Origin: Nocardia sp. NBC_01730
Lineage (GTDB): Bacteria > Actinomycetota > Actinomycetes > Mycobacteriales > Mycobacteriaceae
NCBI RefSeq assembly: GCF_035920445.1
Contig: NZ_CP109162.1
Coordinates: 6,324,001-6,388,000, forward strand
Length of the DNA stretch: 64,000 nt
Reading direction: 5' to 3'
Part shown: piece by piece, positions 17,315-26,120 of the stretch
Layout: every line of letters starts with the position of its first letter
Position numbering within the stretch: position 1 is the first letter of the stretch
Translations under genes and position numbers: made by a program
Notes under the pieces: model-generated
The model's input: the letters and a program-made list of their open reading frames with translations, nothing else
Told to the model about the DNA's origin: nothing
Databases searched by the model: none

Positions 17315-18348
17315 CGGACTCCCTGCGCGCTGAGATGCTCGGCTAGTTCGTAGATTCCGCCCAGGTCCATCCCGTCCGCGAGAGCGGGCAGGTAGAGCCG
17401 GTTCACGTCGACCTTGGCCAGTTCCGCCGCGCTGTCGTCCTGTGCCTGCAAAGTGGCCGAGTGTTCCACGGCTTCGGTGATCAAGCCCTGGAAATCATTG
17501 TCCGACAATGTGATTCCTGCGGAGCCCAGGCCGGCGCGGATGGCGTCGGAGTCGAGATCACCCTGCGCGGCCCGTGCGCGCAGGTCGGGCGGCAGCTGGC
17601 CCTCGGTCGCGCGATTCACGACCACCGTGCCGATGCGCAGGTCGGCGGCCGTCAGCTCAGCCACGGCGTCGGCGGTTTCCTGCACCGGCAGCGCCTCCAG
17701 CAGTGTGACCAGGTGAATCATGGTCTGATCCGAGTGCAGCAGCTTCGAAACGCCCTCGGCCTGCGAGGCGATCGGCCCGCCCTTGGCCACCTCGACCATG
17801 GCCTGGGTGACGTCGAGGAAGCTTGCGATCCGGCCGGTCGGCGGCGCGTCGACCACGATTTCGTCGTAGACCCGCTTGCCGGACTTGTCCACGCGGACCG
17901 CGCATTCTTTGATCTTGCCGGTCAGGATGACGTCGCGAAGACCGGGCGCGATCGTTGTGACGAAATCGATGGCGCCCATCCTGCGCATCGCCCGGCCCGC
18001 GAAGCCCAGGTTGTAGAACATGTCGAGGTATTCGAGGAAGGCGTGCTCGATATCCAATGCCAGCGCGGCCACCTCGCCACCACCATCGGCGGTGGCGATC
18101 CTGGTCTCGGTCGGCGGCAGCGGCGGCAGATCGAACAGCTGCGCGATCGACTGCCTGCTTTCCACCTCCACCAACAACACCCGGCGGCCCCCCGCGGCGA
18201 GCGCGAGTGCCAACGCCGCGGCCACCGTCGACTTGCCCGTGCCCCCTTTGCCGGAGACGTAGTGCAAGCGGGCCTCTTCCGCGCGCTTCGGCCACCCTGT
18301 GTCCAGCCCCGGCTCCGCCGAAAGTGGCACTACTGTTGGTACTCCCAC
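17311..18348 (-). CDS. ArsA/Get3-family ATPase (first of a pair, Rv3679-like)
   Basis: This 345-residue protein carries the deviant Walker [16 protein letters not shown] with the signature Lys, a switch I-like region ([15 protein letters not shown]), the helical [16 protein letters not shown] segment typical of the actinobacterial branch, and switch [17 protein letters not shown]. The GTG start gives the same N-terminal length as the M. tuberculosis protein and is preceded by a leaderless TAGGCT at 7 nt; an alternative GTG lies five codons later. It is the promoter-proximal gene of a two-gene operon. Confidence 0.9.
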   Translation of the reverse strand: MGVPTVVPLSAEPGLDTGWPKRAEEARLHYVSGKGGTGKSTVAAALALALAAGGRRVLLVEVESRQSIAQLFDLPPLPPTETRIATADGGGEVAALALDIEHAFLEYLDMFYNLGFAGRAMRRMGAIDFVTTIAPGLRDVILTGKIKECAVRVDKSGKRVYDEIVVDAPPTGRIASFLDVTQAMVEVAKGGPIASQAEGVSKLLHSDQTMIHLVTLLEALPVQETADAVAELTAADLRIGTVVVNRATEGQLPPDLRARAAQGDLDSDAIRAGLGSAGITLSDNDFQGLITEAVEHSATLQAQDDSAAELAKVDVNRLYLPALADGMDLGGIYELAEHLSAQGVR

Positions 18349-18355
18349 GCTCGCG

Positions 18356-18361
18356 AGCCTA
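18356..18361 (-). promoter_or_regulatory. -10 element for the ArsA-pair operon
   Basis: TAGGCT lies 7 nt before the GTG start, the leaderless geometry. Confidence 0.5.
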
Positions 18362-18875
18362 TAACCCGTTCTGAGTTCACGTCCGAGGGATCCGGCTAGT
18401 CTCAGGTCCAGGACGTGCTGCTGTACCAGACAATGCCGCTGGGGCAGCGGCCCCGGGGCGGCACGACATAAGGACATGTCAGAGCTGGTGATGCGGGAAC
18501 CGTCGCTGGATTGAGGACATACCGTCGCCCGCTGGTGATGTACGGGCCGCAGCGGCGATTGGTGCCATAGGGCCGACCCAGGTGTGACGTACGGAACGTC
18601 GGCCTTGTCCACCTACAAGGCCGCCGCCAGAGATCGGCCGACAGAGGACTGCCGCAACGTTTGGTGACGCACCACCTGCCAACTCGGACAACTCGAATTG
18701 CCCGGACATCCGCTGCCAGAGGACCGCAGCAGGCGGAGGTGATGCCGGACGCAGGCTTCGGCGAGTACGAGCCGCAGCGAAGATCGGCGGGACTACCGAC
18801 TGCTGCCGGATGGGTGATCTGATGACCGCTGCCGGATGGGCGACCGCCAGATGGGCGACGTAACGACGGGCTCCG

Positions 18876-18980
18876 GATGGGCACGTAGGAGACGCCCCAG
18901 GCCAGCGGCACATAGATCGCCAAGCCGATCAGCGTACGACCCATCAGGTCGATGCGGAAGAGACCGTCAACCTCGGCCGA
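18876..18980 (-). pseudogene. Possible remnant of a membrane-protein gene
   Basis: One minus-strand frame contains a clear membrane helix (GRTLIGLAIYVPLAWGVSYV) preceded by an ordinary-looking EVDGLFRIDL. It then dissolves into Arg/Ser/Pro-rich low-complexity sequence. A repeat copy abuts its 5' side. This looks like a gene end cut off by repeat insertion; no family is recognised. Confidence 0.25.
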
Positions 18981-18988
18981 CCCCGCCC

Positions 18989-19096
18989 TTCCGAGCGAAG
19001 TGAGACCGAGCATTGCCCGTTCGCGGCTCGGCTCGCATCCGACCGGCCGCGACGCATGCGACGAAGTCGCCAGTCGCGGCCGGTCGGATGCGAGCC
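18989..19096. repeat. Inverted repeat element, reverse-oriented copy of the 174-bp repeat edge
   Basis: Positions 18989-19027 are the reverse complement of the start of the 174-bp unit found at 19847, with 3 mismatches in 39. Next to it, two 24-base arms (19030-19053 and 19073-19096) are perfect complements, around a 19-base loop that contains a nested GCGAC/GTCGC hairpin. This is a very stable cruciform or RNA hairpin. Confidence 0.85.
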
Positions 19097-19115
19097 ATCA
19101 AGGAGCCGCGAACAC

Positions 19116-19170
19116 GCAGCGCCGCAGGCGCTGCAATCCGACACAGAGCACGCAGCGCCGCAGGCGCTGC
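19116..19170. repeat. Twin 19-base hairpin repeats
   Basis: GCAGCGCC-GCA-GGCGCTGC occurs twice, 36 bases apart. It sits just before the DUF4177 promoter and could end transcripts from upstream or bind a protein. Confidence 0.8.
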
Positions 19171-19183
19171 AAATTAAGCACAG

Positions 19184-19189
19184 TACGCT
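19184..19189 (+). promoter_or_regulatory. -10 element for leaderless DUF4177 mRNA
   Basis: TACGCT, seven bases, then ATG. Confidence 0.5.
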
Positions 19190-19196
19190 CTCGCAC

Positions 19197-19358
19197 ATGA
19201 GTGATGCGACCTTGTGGGAGTACGCGACCGTGCCGCTGCTGACGCACGCGACCAAGCAGATTCTCGACCAGTGGGGTGCCGACGGCTGGGAGCTGGTCAC
19301 CGTCCTGCCCGGCCCGACCGGCGAACAGCACGTCGCCTACCTCAAGCGGCCCAAGTAG
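19197..19358 (+). CDS. DUF4177-type small protein (Rv3678A-like)
   Basis: This 53-residue protein reads MSDATLWEYATVPLLTHATK and onward, with the G-W-E-L-V-x-V-x-P strand-turn typical of DUF4177 proteins (GADGWELVTVLPGP) and a YLKRPK end. The family is common and small, with unknown function. It is 14 nt ahead of the RidA gene and probably in one operon with it, as in mycobacteria. Confidence 0.85.
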   Translation: MSDATLWEYATVPLLTHATKQILDQWGADGWELVTVLPGPTGEQHVAYLKRPK

Positions 19359-19372
19359 AGAGGGATGACGCA

Positions 19373-19831
19373 ATGACCCAGTGGGAGAAGAATCTCGCCG
19401 AGCTCGGACTGACCCTACCTCCGGTTGTGGCCCCGGTCGCCGCCTACATTCCTGCGATCCGCACCGGGTCGCTCGTCTACACCTCCGGCCAGTTGCCGTT
19501 CGTGGACGGTGAGCTATCCGCGGTCGGCAAGGTCGGCGCCGAGGTCTCGATCGAGGCGGCCAAGGAGGCGGCGCGGCTGTGCGCGCTGAACGCGCTGGCC
19601 GCGGTGCATGATCTGGTCGGGCTGGACGCGGTGGTGCGGATTGTCAAGGTGGTCGGATTCGTGGCCTCCGCACCGGGATTCGGTGAGCAGCCGGTGGTTG
19701 TCAACGGCGCGTCGGAGCTCCTGGGCCAGGTGTTCGGCGATGCGGGCAAGCACGCGCGCTCCGCCGTCGGTGTCGCCGAACTTCCCAGGAACACTCCGGT
19801 CGAAGTCGAATTGATCGCCGAGGTGCTGTGA
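19373..19831 (+). CDS. RidA/YjgF-family protein
   Basis: This 152-residue protein belongs to the RidA superfamily, which often acts as an enamine/imine deaminase that detoxifies 2-aminoacrylate from PLP enzymes. It has the subfamily's LVYTSGQLPFVDG block and the PVVVNGASELLGQVFGDAG and VELIAEVL segments. The canonical active-site Arg of RidA (R105 region) falls at GKHARSAVGVAELPRN; this longer actinobacterial group has its own pattern, so deaminase activity is not certain. GAGAGGG precedes the ATG by 8 nt. Confidence 0.9.
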   Translation: MTQWEKNLAELGLTLPPVVAPVAAYIPAIRTGSLVYTSGQLPFVDGELSAVGKVGAEVSIEAAKEAARLCALNALAAVHDLVGLDAVVRIVKVVGFVASAPGFGEQPVVVNGASELLGQVFGDAGKHARSAVGVAELPRNTPVEVELIAEVL

Positions 19832-19846
19832 TATTTGCCGCGCGGG

Positions 19847-20376
19847 CGCGAACGGGGAATGCTTGGTCTCGCTTCGCTCGGAAGCGGGGGTTGAGCCGAT
19901 GGGGTCGTGTTGGGTGGGGGCTGTGATCCTGGGTGTTTGTGGCTGGTCGGTGTCGTGTGTTGGGGTGGCCGGTGGCGGCTTCGTCGCGGGACGTGTTGGC
20001 CGCTCGGATGCGAGCCGGGCCGCGAACGGGGAATGCTTGGTCTCGCTTCGCTCGGAAGCGGGGGTTGAGCCGATGGGGTCGTGTTGGGTGGGGGCTGTGA
20101 TCCTGGGTGTTTGTGGCTGGTCGGTGTCGTGTGTTGGGGTGGCCGGTGGCGGCTTCGTCGCGGGACGTGTTGGCCGCTCGGACGCGAGTCGGGCCGCGAA
20201 CGGGGAATGCTTGGTCTCGCTTCGCTCGGAAGCGGGGGTTGAGCCGATGGGGTCGTGTTGGGTGGGGGCTGTGATCCTGGGTGTTTGTGGCTGGTCGGTG
20301 TCGTGTGTTGGGGTGGCCGGTGGCGGCTTCGTCGCGGGACGTGTTGGCCGCTCGGATGCGAGCCCGGCCGCGAACG
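19847..20376. repeat. Tandem array of three 174-bp units
   Basis: The unit starts CGCGAACGGGGAATGCTTGG and recurs at 19847, 20021 and 20195, with an 8-base start of a fourth copy at 20369. Copies differ at only a few positions. The array begins 15 bases after the RidA stop. Because 174 is divisible by three and the DNA is GC-rich, long frames stay open through the array on both strands, but none has a good start or a recognisable domain. A reverse copy of the unit edge lies at 18989. It is a candidate variable-number locus. Confidence 0.92.
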
Positions 20377-20540
20377 CGCTCGTAAGACTCGCGCTGCGCG
20401 GGGTGGGAATGGAGGATGGCAGGTTTCACTCCGTTCCGATCCCGGGTTCTGTCGATGTTCGCAGGGGGGCGCTATAGGCACGAGTCGGCGCGAACGAATG
20501 CTTGTGTAGATCTATCCGTTTCACTCGAGGACAATGTGGC
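20377..20540. promoter_or_regulatory. Upstream region of the metallo-beta-lactamase gene
   Basis: This is the non-repeat part of the 709-base stretch between RidA and the next gene. It ends with CGAGGACA 7 nt before the ATG and a GACAAT 5 nt before it that could be a -10. Nothing else is evident. Confidence 0.35.
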
Positions 20541-21332
20541 ATGGCACTTGAGCACCCTGCGTATGGTCAGTTGCGTCGAGTCACCCCGACGGCGGCGGTG
20601 CTGCTCGCCGACAATCCAGGGCCGATGACGCTGGAGGGGACCAACACCTGGATACTGCGCGCTCCGGGACGATCGGACTGTGTGGTGGTCGACCCGGGGC
20701 CCAAGGACAAGTCGCACGGTAAGGCGATCGCCGAGGCCGCCGGGGGCGAGATCGCCCTTACCCTGATCACCCACCGCCACCATGACCATACCGGCGGCAT
20801 CGATCGGCTGGTCGAGCTGACCGGAACACCGGTACGGGCAAAGGATTCCGGCTTTCTGCGGGACTCGGACGCGACGCTGGTGGATGGCGAGGTGATCGAG
20901 GCGGCGGGTTTGCGGATCACCGTGCTGCACACGCCGGGCCACACCGGCGACTCGGTGAGCTTCGTTCTCGACGATGCGGTGCTGACCGGCGACACTATCC
21001 TCGGCGCGGGCACCACCGTGCTGGACTCCAGCGACGGCACCCTGGCCGACTACCTGTCGTCGCTGGACAAGCTGGTCGAGGCGGGCAAGGGCAAGGCGCT
21101 GCTGCCCGCGCATGGCCCGGACCATCCCGACCTGGAGTCGATCGCGCGGTACTACATCGCCCATCGGCACGAGCGGCTCGACCAGGTGCGTGCGGCATTG
21201 CGCGTGCTTGGGCCGGACGCCGGTGCGATGGCGGTGGTGCGGCGCGTGTACGCCGACGTGGACAAGCGGTTGTGGCCGGCCGCGCGCAGTTCGGTGCAGG
21301 CACAGCTGGAATACCTTCGGGTGTACGGCTGA
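20541..21332 (+). CDS. Metallo-beta-lactamase-fold hydrolase (LACTB2-like, Rv3677-like)
   Basis: This 263-residue protein has the full metal set: THRHHDHTGG, HTPGHTGDS, LTGDTILG and a terminal PAHGPD. The C-terminal winged-helix-like part (about residues 200-263, YYIAHRHERLDQV) is typical of the LACTB2/RNase-like branch. That branch includes single-strand endoribonucleases, so an RNA or thioester substrate is plausible. It converges on crp with a terminator between, as in mycobacteria. Confidence 0.9.
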   Translation: MALEHPAYGQLRRVTPTAAVLLADNPGPMTLEGTNTWILRAPGRSDCVVVDPGPKDKSHGKAIAEAAGGEIALTLITHRHHDHTGGIDRLVELTGTPVRAKDSGFLRDSDATLVDGEVIEAAGLRITVLHTPGHTGDSVSFVLDDAVLTGDTILGAGTTVLDSSDGTLADYLSSLDKLVEAGKGKALLPAHGPDHPDLESIARYYIAHRHERLDQVRAALRVLGPDAGAMAVVRRVYADVDKRLWPAARSSVQAQLEYLRVYG

Positions 21333-21346
21333 CCAGGTAGACGACA

Positions 21347-21389
21347 ACAGCACGCCGGGTTCAGTGGAGCGCTGAATCCGGCGTGCTGT
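21347..21389. terminator. Terminator between the metallo-beta-lactamase gene and crp
   Basis: A 12-bp perfect stem (ACAGCACGCCGG and complement) is extended by a wobble pair and a TTCA/TGAA stem around a 9-base loop. It serves both converging genes. Confidence 0.8.
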
Positions 21390-21407
21390 GCGTTGTCGGT
21401 ACGAGTG

Positions 21408-22082
21408 TTACCGCGCGCGGCGAGCGAGCCGCTCGGAGTCGGAGATGAGCACGCTCTTGCCCTCCAGCCGCAGCCAGCCGCGATGCGCGAAGTCGGCGAG
21501 CGCCTTGTTCACGGTCTCGCGGGAGGCACCGACCAGCTGGGCGATCTCCTCCTGGGTCAGGTCGTGGGTGACCCGCAGTGCGCCCGCCTCCTGAGTGCCG
21601 AACCGCTGCGCGAGCTGCAGCAGCGCCTTGGCGACCCGGCCGGGAACGTCGGTGAAGATCAGGTCGGCCAGGTTGTTGTTGGTGCGGCGCAAGCGGCGGG
21701 CGAGCACGCGGAGCAGCTGCTCGGCGATCTCGGGGCGCTGGTCGATCCATGCCTTGAGGGCGTCGCGGTCCATCGTCACGGCGCGAACCTCGGTCACCGT
21801 GGTAGCGGTGGAGGTGCGCGGGCCGGGGTCGAAGATCGACAGCTCACCGAACATATCGGACGGGCCCATGATGGTCAGCAGGTTCTCCCGGCCATCGGGC
21901 GAGCGACGACCGATCTTCACCTTGCCGGACGTGATGATATACAGCCGGTCGCCAGGCTCACCCTCGTTGAAGATGACATGGCCGCGCGGGAAATCCACGG
22001 GCTGCAGCTGTTTGGCGAGGGCGGCCACCGCAGTGGGCTCGACGCCCTGGAAGATGCCTGCTCTGGCGAGGGCCTCGTCCAC
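21408..22082 (-). CDS. crp: cAMP-responsive transcription factor Crp
   Basis: This 224-residue protein has a cyclic-nucleotide domain (about 20-120, with [17 protein letters not shown] as the phosphate-binding cassette) and a winged helix with [20 protein letters not shown] as helix-turn-helix. It is very close to M. tuberculosis Crp (Rv3676), also 224 residues. The GTG start is set by AAGGAG 7 nt upstream; longer starts are not supported. The protein controls carbon metabolism, stress and resuscitation genes in mycobacteria. Confidence 0.96.
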   Translation of the reverse strand: MDEALARAGIFQGVEPTAVAALAKQLQPVDFPRGHVIFNEGEPGDRLYIITSGKVKIGRRSPDGRENLLTIMGPSDMFGELSIFDPGPRTSTATTVTEVRAVTMDRDALKAWIDQRPEIAEQLLRVLARRLRRTNNNLADLIFTDVPGRVAKALLQLAQRFGTQEAGALRVTHDLTQEEIAQLVGASRETVNKALADFAHRGWLRLEGKSVLISDSERLARRAR

Positions 22083-22248
22083 GAATGTGCTCCTTATGGG
22101 AAATGGCTCTGTACTGGACCGAAGCGACTCGGCCAACAGCGCAGTCTACGCGGCATGATGACAGCGTAGTGACAGACACCACGTAACGGGTGAATTGCGC
22201 GACGCAGCGGAGAACCGTACCAGTGTCCGATCGGCGGCGTTCGTGGGT

Positions 22249-22297
22249 CCCTTCGTGGTTACGCAAGCTGCCGCCGCCGGGACCGTCGCTTGCACCG
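22249..22297. repeat. Diverged single copy of the 77-bp repeat family
   Basis: CCCTTCGTGGTTACGCAAGC and the following 29 bases match the core of the 77-bp units at 27702 at about 41 of 49 positions. Like that array, it sits immediately after the stop codon of a minus-strand gene. Confidence 0.7.
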
Positions 22298-22299
22298 TG

Positions 22300-22542
22300 T
22301 CAGCTTGCCCGGGCCACATCCAGCTCCTCGCCGCGAGAGCGGCGCCTGCGCATCCGGGCCACGGCCGCTGGCAGACCGAGCTTCGTCAGCTCCTTCACCT
22401 CGGCGTTGCTTGCGTTGTCCAGGTACTGCTGAACCTCTTCGTCGGGTTCGAGAAGCTTGCTGAGCCGATTCTCGACCCGCTCCATGCCCAGTGCGAACAG
22501 CATCAACACCACTGGGAAGAGCGCCACAGCGAGTCCTTGCAT
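22300..22542 (-). CDS. Small single-pass membrane protein (Rv3675-like)
   Basis: This 80-residue protein has an N-terminal membrane helix ([18 protein letters not shown]), then an acidic helical stretch ([12 protein letters not shown]) and a basic RMRRRRSRG segment. Orientation and position between crp and nth match Rv3675 in M. tuberculosis, a membrane protein of unknown function. The 3' end touches a repeat copy. No Shine-Dalgarno motif is obvious before the ATG. Confidence 0.72.
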   Translation of the reverse strand: MQGLAVALFPVVLMLFALGMERVENRLSKLLEPDEEVQQYLDNASNAEVKELTKLGLPAAVARMRRRRSRGEELDVARAS

Positions 22543-22621
22543 GTCGAGCAGTAAACACGGTCCAGGTCTCAGATGGAACACGGCAACCCAACTGGAAGGG
22601 CAACGTTGTCCGCCGGTTACG

Positions 22622-22627
22622 TATGGT
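22622..22627 (+). promoter_or_regulatory. -10 element supporting the GTG start of nth
   Basis: TATGGT lies 6 nt before the GTG. This is the leaderless geometry. Confidence 0.45.
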
Positions 22628-22633
22628 GGACGC

Positions 22634-23467
22634 GTGCGAGTTTCCCCCTCCATCGCCGCCGGGAACGGGCTTTCGCCTGCCTCCGACGCCTCCGATGCGC
22701 AGCCGGTCGCTGCCGCGGCTCCGAAACGGAAAACCAGGGCGCGACAGGCGGAAACCCGGCTCGGGCTGGTCCGGAGAGCGCGCCGGATGAACCGGGAACT
22801 CGCGGTCGCTTTCCCAGACGCGCACTGTGAGCTGGATTTCACCACTCCGCTCGAATTGGCGGTGGCGACAATACTTTCCGCGCAGTGCACCGATGAGCGC
22901 GTGAATCGCACCACCCCGGCGGTGTTCGCGCGGTACCCGGACGCTCGTGCCTACGCCGGGGCAAACCGCGCGGAGCTGGAGGAATACATCCGGCCCACCG
23001 GGTTCTACCGCAACAAGACCACCGCTCTGATCGGCCTCGGGCAGGCACTGCTCGAGCAGCATGATGGTGAATTGCCTCACACCTTGGTAGAACTCGTTCT
23101 TTTGCCCGGGATCGGACGCAAGACTGCCAACGTCATTCTCGGTAACGCGTTCGGGGTGCCCGGCATCACGGTCGACACACATTTCGGCCGCTTGGTGCGG
23201 CGCTGGCAGTGGACCGCCGAAGAAGATCCGGTGAAGGTCGAGCACATCGTCGGCGCGCTGATCGAGCGCAAGGAATGGACGATGCTGTCGCACCGGGTGA
23301 TCTTTCACGGGCGCCGCGTCTGTCATGCCCGCAAACCGGCGTGCGGTGTGTGCGTCCTGGCCAAGGACTGCCCGTCGTTCGGGACCGGGCCGACCGATCC
23401 GGAGATCGCGGCCAAGCTTGTGAAGGGGCCGGAGCGGGAGCATCTGCTCGAGCTGGTGGGCCGGTGA
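22634..23467 (+). CDS. nth: Endonuclease III (DNA glycosylase/AP lyase)
   Basis: This 277-residue protein removes oxidised pyrimidines and cleaves the abasic site. It has the helix-hairpin-helix [15 protein letters not shown] with the catalytic Lys, the catalytic Asp in [13 protein letters not shown], and the [4Fe-4S] loop [17 protein letters not shown] with C-x6-C-x2-C-x5-C spacing. The GTG was chosen from the TATGGT element 6 nt upstream. It adds about 40 Ala/Lys-rich residues before the conserved fold, so a shorter start cannot be excluded. The next gene overlaps its stop (GTGA). Confidence 0.93.
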   Translation: MRVSPSIAAGNGLSPASDASDAQPVAAAAPKRKTRARQAETRLGLVRRARRMNRELAVAFPDAHCELDFTTPLELAVATILSAQCTDERVNRTTPAVFARYPDARAYAGANRAELEEYIRPTGFYRNKTTALIGLGQALLEQHDGELPHTLVELVLLPGIGRKTANVILGNAFGVPGITVDTHFGRLVRRWQWTAEEDPVKVEHIVGALIERKEWTMLSHRVIFHGRRVCHARKPACGVCVLAKDCPSFGTGPTDPEIAAKLVKGPEREHLLELVGR

Positions 23468-24126
23468 GCTCGGAGCCCTCCGTCGGTAGAGGGATAGGGT
23501 ACGGATGGCGTTGGGCACTTGCGGGTCTGATCGTGGTGGTAGCGCTCGCGGTCGCGGTGTGGCCGCGCGGGAATGACGACAACGACGCGAAACCGGGTCG
23601 CGAACAGCCGACCGGCGCCGCGTTCGGCGTGTCGGACGAGCTGCGCGCCGCGGCAGGTCTGCCCGCCTGCCCGCAACCCGCGGGAGGCCCCGCCGGAAAC
23701 AGCCCGTTGGCAGGCATCACCCTGGAATGCCTGGCAGACGGCAGGCCGGTCGCCCTGGCCGCCGCCCTGGCGGGCAAGCCCGCCCTGCTGAACCTCTGGG
23801 CCTACTGGTGTGCACCGTGTGCCCAAGAGTTGCCGTATTTGCAGCAATTCGCGCAGCGCGCCGGGAACGCGATTACCGTGCTGACCGTGCACAGCGACCC
23901 CGACGAGGCCAAAGCGCTGTCCAGGCTGACTGGACTGACCGTGAAACTGCCCGGCGTGCTCGATGCGGCCGCGCGGGTACGCACGGCCGTCGGAGCCCCC
24001 GCGGTACTGCCGGTTTCGGTGCTGCTGCGGGCCGACGGCTCGGTTGCCGAGGTTGTGGTGCGTGCCTTCGACGGGGTCGATGACATCGCGAACACCGTCG
24101 CAGGCGAGCTCGGAGTGGCCGCATGA
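23464..24126 (+). CDS. Membrane-anchored thioredoxin-like (TlpA/ResA type) protein
   Basis: This 220-residue protein has an N-terminal membrane anchor (residues 17-33) and an extracytoplasmic thioredoxin fold with the active site W-C116-AP-C119 followed by [10 protein letters not shown]. The cis-Pro region is [11 protein letters not shown]. The family reduces disulfides outside the membrane, for example in cytochrome c maturation. GTG overlaps the nth stop by GTGA, and the position matches Rv3673c. Cysteines C69 and C89 lie before the fold and could form a separate disulfide. Confidence 0.9.
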   Translation: MSSEPSVGRGIGYGWRWALAGLIVVVALAVAVWPRGNDDNDAKPGREQPTGAAFGVSDELRAAAGLPACPQPAGGPAGNSPLAGITLECLADGRPVALAAALAGKPALLNLWAYWCAPCAQELPYLQQFAQRAGNAITVLTVHSDPDEAKALSRLTGLTVKLPGVLDAAARVRTAVGAPAVLPVSVLLRADGSVAEVVVRAFDGVDDIANTVAGELGVAA

Positions 24127-24212
24127 CACTGCGGGCGGACAGATCGGTTGTGGAGGTGTTGGTGCGGGCGTTCATTCGGGTCGGCGGCGTCGTGCGGGGA
24201 GGCGCGAGATGA
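24123..24212 (+). CDS. 29-residue ORF coupled by ATGA overlaps on both sides
   Basis: The ATG overlaps the stop of the thioredoxin-like gene (ATGA). The TGA overlaps the ATG of the Nudix gene (ATGA). The peptide starts [20 protein letters not shown] and is basic and amphipathic. The frame bridges the 82-base gap exactly, which would let ribosomes pass from one gene to the next. A strong GGGAGG for the Nudix gene lies inside it. It may be a coupling device rather than a functional peptide. Confidence 0.4.
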   Translation: MTLRADRSVVEVLVRAFIRVGGVVRGGAR

Positions 24213-24925
24213 CCATCCCTGTGCCACAAGATATTCCGAAGTGGCTGAGCAGGTCGGCCGACCCGGCCGTCGACACCGCCGACACCTTGACGATGGACCG
24301 TGCGTTGCGCAGGGCCATGACCGTGACCTCGACGCCGCGGCAGGCCGCGGTGCTCGTGCTGTTCGGCGGCTCGGCCGACGCGGACCCGGACGCGCCCGGC
24401 GGACTGCCCGCGGACGCGGAGGTTCTGCTGACCCAGCGCGCGTCCACCATGCGCCAGCATCGCGGTCAGGTCGCTTTCCCCGGCGGTGAGGTGGACCCCG
24501 GCGACACCGGGCCGATCGACACCGCACTTCGCGAAGCCTGCGAGGAGACCGGACTCGACCGCACGGGCGTGCAACCCTTCGCCGTGCTTCCGAAACTGTT
24601 CGTGCCGCCGTCCCGGTTCGACGTGACGCCGGTCGTCGCATACTGGCGCACGCCGAGCGAGGTCCGTGTGGTGAACGAGAGCGAGACCGAGCGTGTCGCG
24701 CGCGTTCCGGTCGCTCGGCTGCTCGATCCGGCGAACCGCTTCTTGGTCAAGAGCGCCCTCGGCTACCAGAGCCTAGCTTTCCAGGTGGACGGGATGCTGG
24801 TCTGGGGACTGACCGGCGGCATCCTCGGCGGGATCTTCAGAGCCGCGGGTTGGGAACGGGAGTGGGACCACGAGGACGTTCGTGACCTGGAGACAGCACT
24901 CGCCGCCATGGGGATGACGTTATGA
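24209..24925 (+). CDS. Nudix hydrolase, probable CoA pyrophosphatase (NudL-like)
   Basis: This 238-residue protein has the Nudix box GGEVDPGDTGPIDTALREAC-EETGL. It is preceded by the LTQRASTMRQHRGQVAFPGG stretch that marks the CoA diphosphatase branch. That branch cleaves CoA to phosphopantetheine and 3',5'-ADP. GGGAGG precedes the ATG by 6 nt. Its last codons overlap marP (ATGA), and the position matches Rv3672c. Confidence 0.9.
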   Translation: MTIPVPQDIPKWLSRSADPAVDTADTLTMDRALRRAMTVTSTPRQAAVLVLFGGSADADPDAPGGLPADAEVLLTQRASTMRQHRGQVAFPGGEVDPGDTGPIDTALREACEETGLDRTGVQPFAVLPKLFVPPSRFDVTPVVAYWRTPSEVRVVNESETERVARVPVARLLDPANRFLVKSALGYQSLAFQVDGMLVWGLTGGILGGIFRAAGWEREWDHEDVRDLETALAAMGMTL

Positions 24926-26115
24926 GCTCGTCGGCCTGGCTCGACATCGCGGTTGTGCTGCTTGCGCTGCTCGCCGCCTCCTCAGGGTGGCGGCAGGGCG
25001 CGGTGGCCTCCGCGCTCGCCTTCCTCGGCGTGGTGCTCGGCGCGGTCGCGGGCATCCTGATCGCGCCGCACATCTTGGTCCACGTCGACGAGGGACGCAC
25101 CAGGGTGCTGACCGGCGTGCTGCTCATCGTGGTGCTGGTGATCGTCGGCGAGGTCGCGGGCATGGTGCTCGGGCGCGCCGCCCGCAGCGGCATGCGCCAC
25201 CCGTTCACGCGCAGCGTGGACAGTGTGGTCGGCGCCGTGCTGCAGGCGGTGGCCGTTCTGGTCACCGCGTGGCTGCTCGCGTTGCCGTTGGCCACCTCGT
25301 CGCAACCGGCCGTCGCGACCGCGATCAACGGTTCGCGGGTGCTCGCCGACGTCAACGACGTCGCGCCGAACTGGTTGCGCCGCCTGCCCAACGAGTTCTC
25401 CAAGCTGCTCAACACCTCCGGTCTGCCGGACGTGATCGGGCCGTTCGGCCGCGCGCCGATCGCGGCCGTCGAACCGCCCGATCCGAGCGTGCTTGCCAGC
25501 CCGGTCGCGGCGTCGTTGCAGCAGAGCGTGCTGCGCATTCGCGGTGTCGCGCCGAGTTGCCAACGGGCGCTGGAGGGTTCGGGTTTCGTGGTCGCGCCGG
25601 AGCGGGTGATGACCAACGCCCACGTGGTCGCGGGCACCACCAGCGTCGCGGTGGACACCCCACGTGGCCCGTTGGACGCCAATGTGGTGCTGTTCGACCC
25701 GTCCAAGGACGTCGCGGTGCTCGCGGTGCCCGGGCTGACCGCTCCGGTGGTCGGGCAGGCGCCCGCGCCGGCGCGCTCGGGCGACAGTGCCATCGTGCTC
25801 GGCTATCCAGGCGGCGGTCCGTACACGGCCAGCGCTGCTCGTGTTCGCGAGACGCTGGATCTCACCGGCCCGACCATCTACCGCAACGGCACCGTGGAGC
25901 GCGAGGTCTACACCGTCCGCGGCCAGGTCCGGGCGGGCAATTCCGGGGGGCCGCTGGTGGATACGGACGGACAGGTGCTCGGCGTGGTGTTCGGCGCCGC
26001 CGTCACCGACGACGACACCGGCTACGTGCTCACGCTCGCGGAGGTCCGCGCCCAGCTCGACGCGGCCGCCGGGATCGACGTGGCGGTCGACACAGGAGCC
26101 TGCGTCCTCAGCTGA
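24922..26115 (+). CDS. marP: Membrane serine protease MarP
   Basis: This 397-residue protein has four membrane helices in a colicin-V-production-like domain (about residues 5-125) and then a periplasmic chymotrypsin-like protease. Catalytic residues are His234 (TNAHVVAG), Asp263 (SKDVAVLAV) and Ser341 (AGNSGGPLV). Cys213 and Cys394 correspond to the redox-sensitive disulfide of M. tuberculosis MarP, whose numbering is within two residues. In mycobacteria MarP is needed for acid resistance and cleaves the peptidoglycan hydrolase RipA. It is the last gene of the nth operon. Confidence 0.95.
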   Translation: MSSSAWLDIAVVLLALLAASSGWRQGAVASALAFLGVVLGAVAGILIAPHILVHVDEGRTRVLTGVLLIVVLVIVGEVAGMVLGRAARSGMRHPFTRSVDSVVGAVLQAVAVLVTAWLLALPLATSSQPAVATAINGSRVLADVNDVAPNWLRRLPNEFSKLLNTSGLPDVIGPFGRAPIAAVEPPDPSVLASPVAASLQQSVLRIRGVAPSCQRALEGSGFVVAPERVMTNAHVVAGTTSVAVDTPRGPLDANVVLFDPSKDVAVLAVPGLTAPVVGQAPAPARSGDSAIVLGYPGGGPYTASAARVRETLDLTGPTIYRNGTVEREVYTVRGQVRAGNSGGPLVDTDGQVLGVVFGAAVTDDDTGYVLTLAEVRAQLDAAAGIDVAVDTGACVLS

Positions 26116-26120
26116 TCGAG

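Larger units (their letters stand above)
18362..19183. other. Long gap with repeat material and a possible gene remnant
   Basis: Between the ArsA-pair promoter and the DUF4177 promoter no intact gene is seen. The left part (18480-18880) is low complexity with recurring GGATGGGCGA words. The right part holds a short coding-like fragment and several inverted repeats, listed separately. Confidence 0.55.

Noticed and set aside
19847..20376. Possible CRISPR array
   Set aside because: Units are directly adjacent and near-identical over 174 bp, with no short repeat and unique spacer alternation; no cas genes are seen.
19477..20481. Long open frames through the 174-bp array on both strands
   Set aside because: The period is a multiple of three and the DNA lacks stops by composition; no good start or domain supports a protein.
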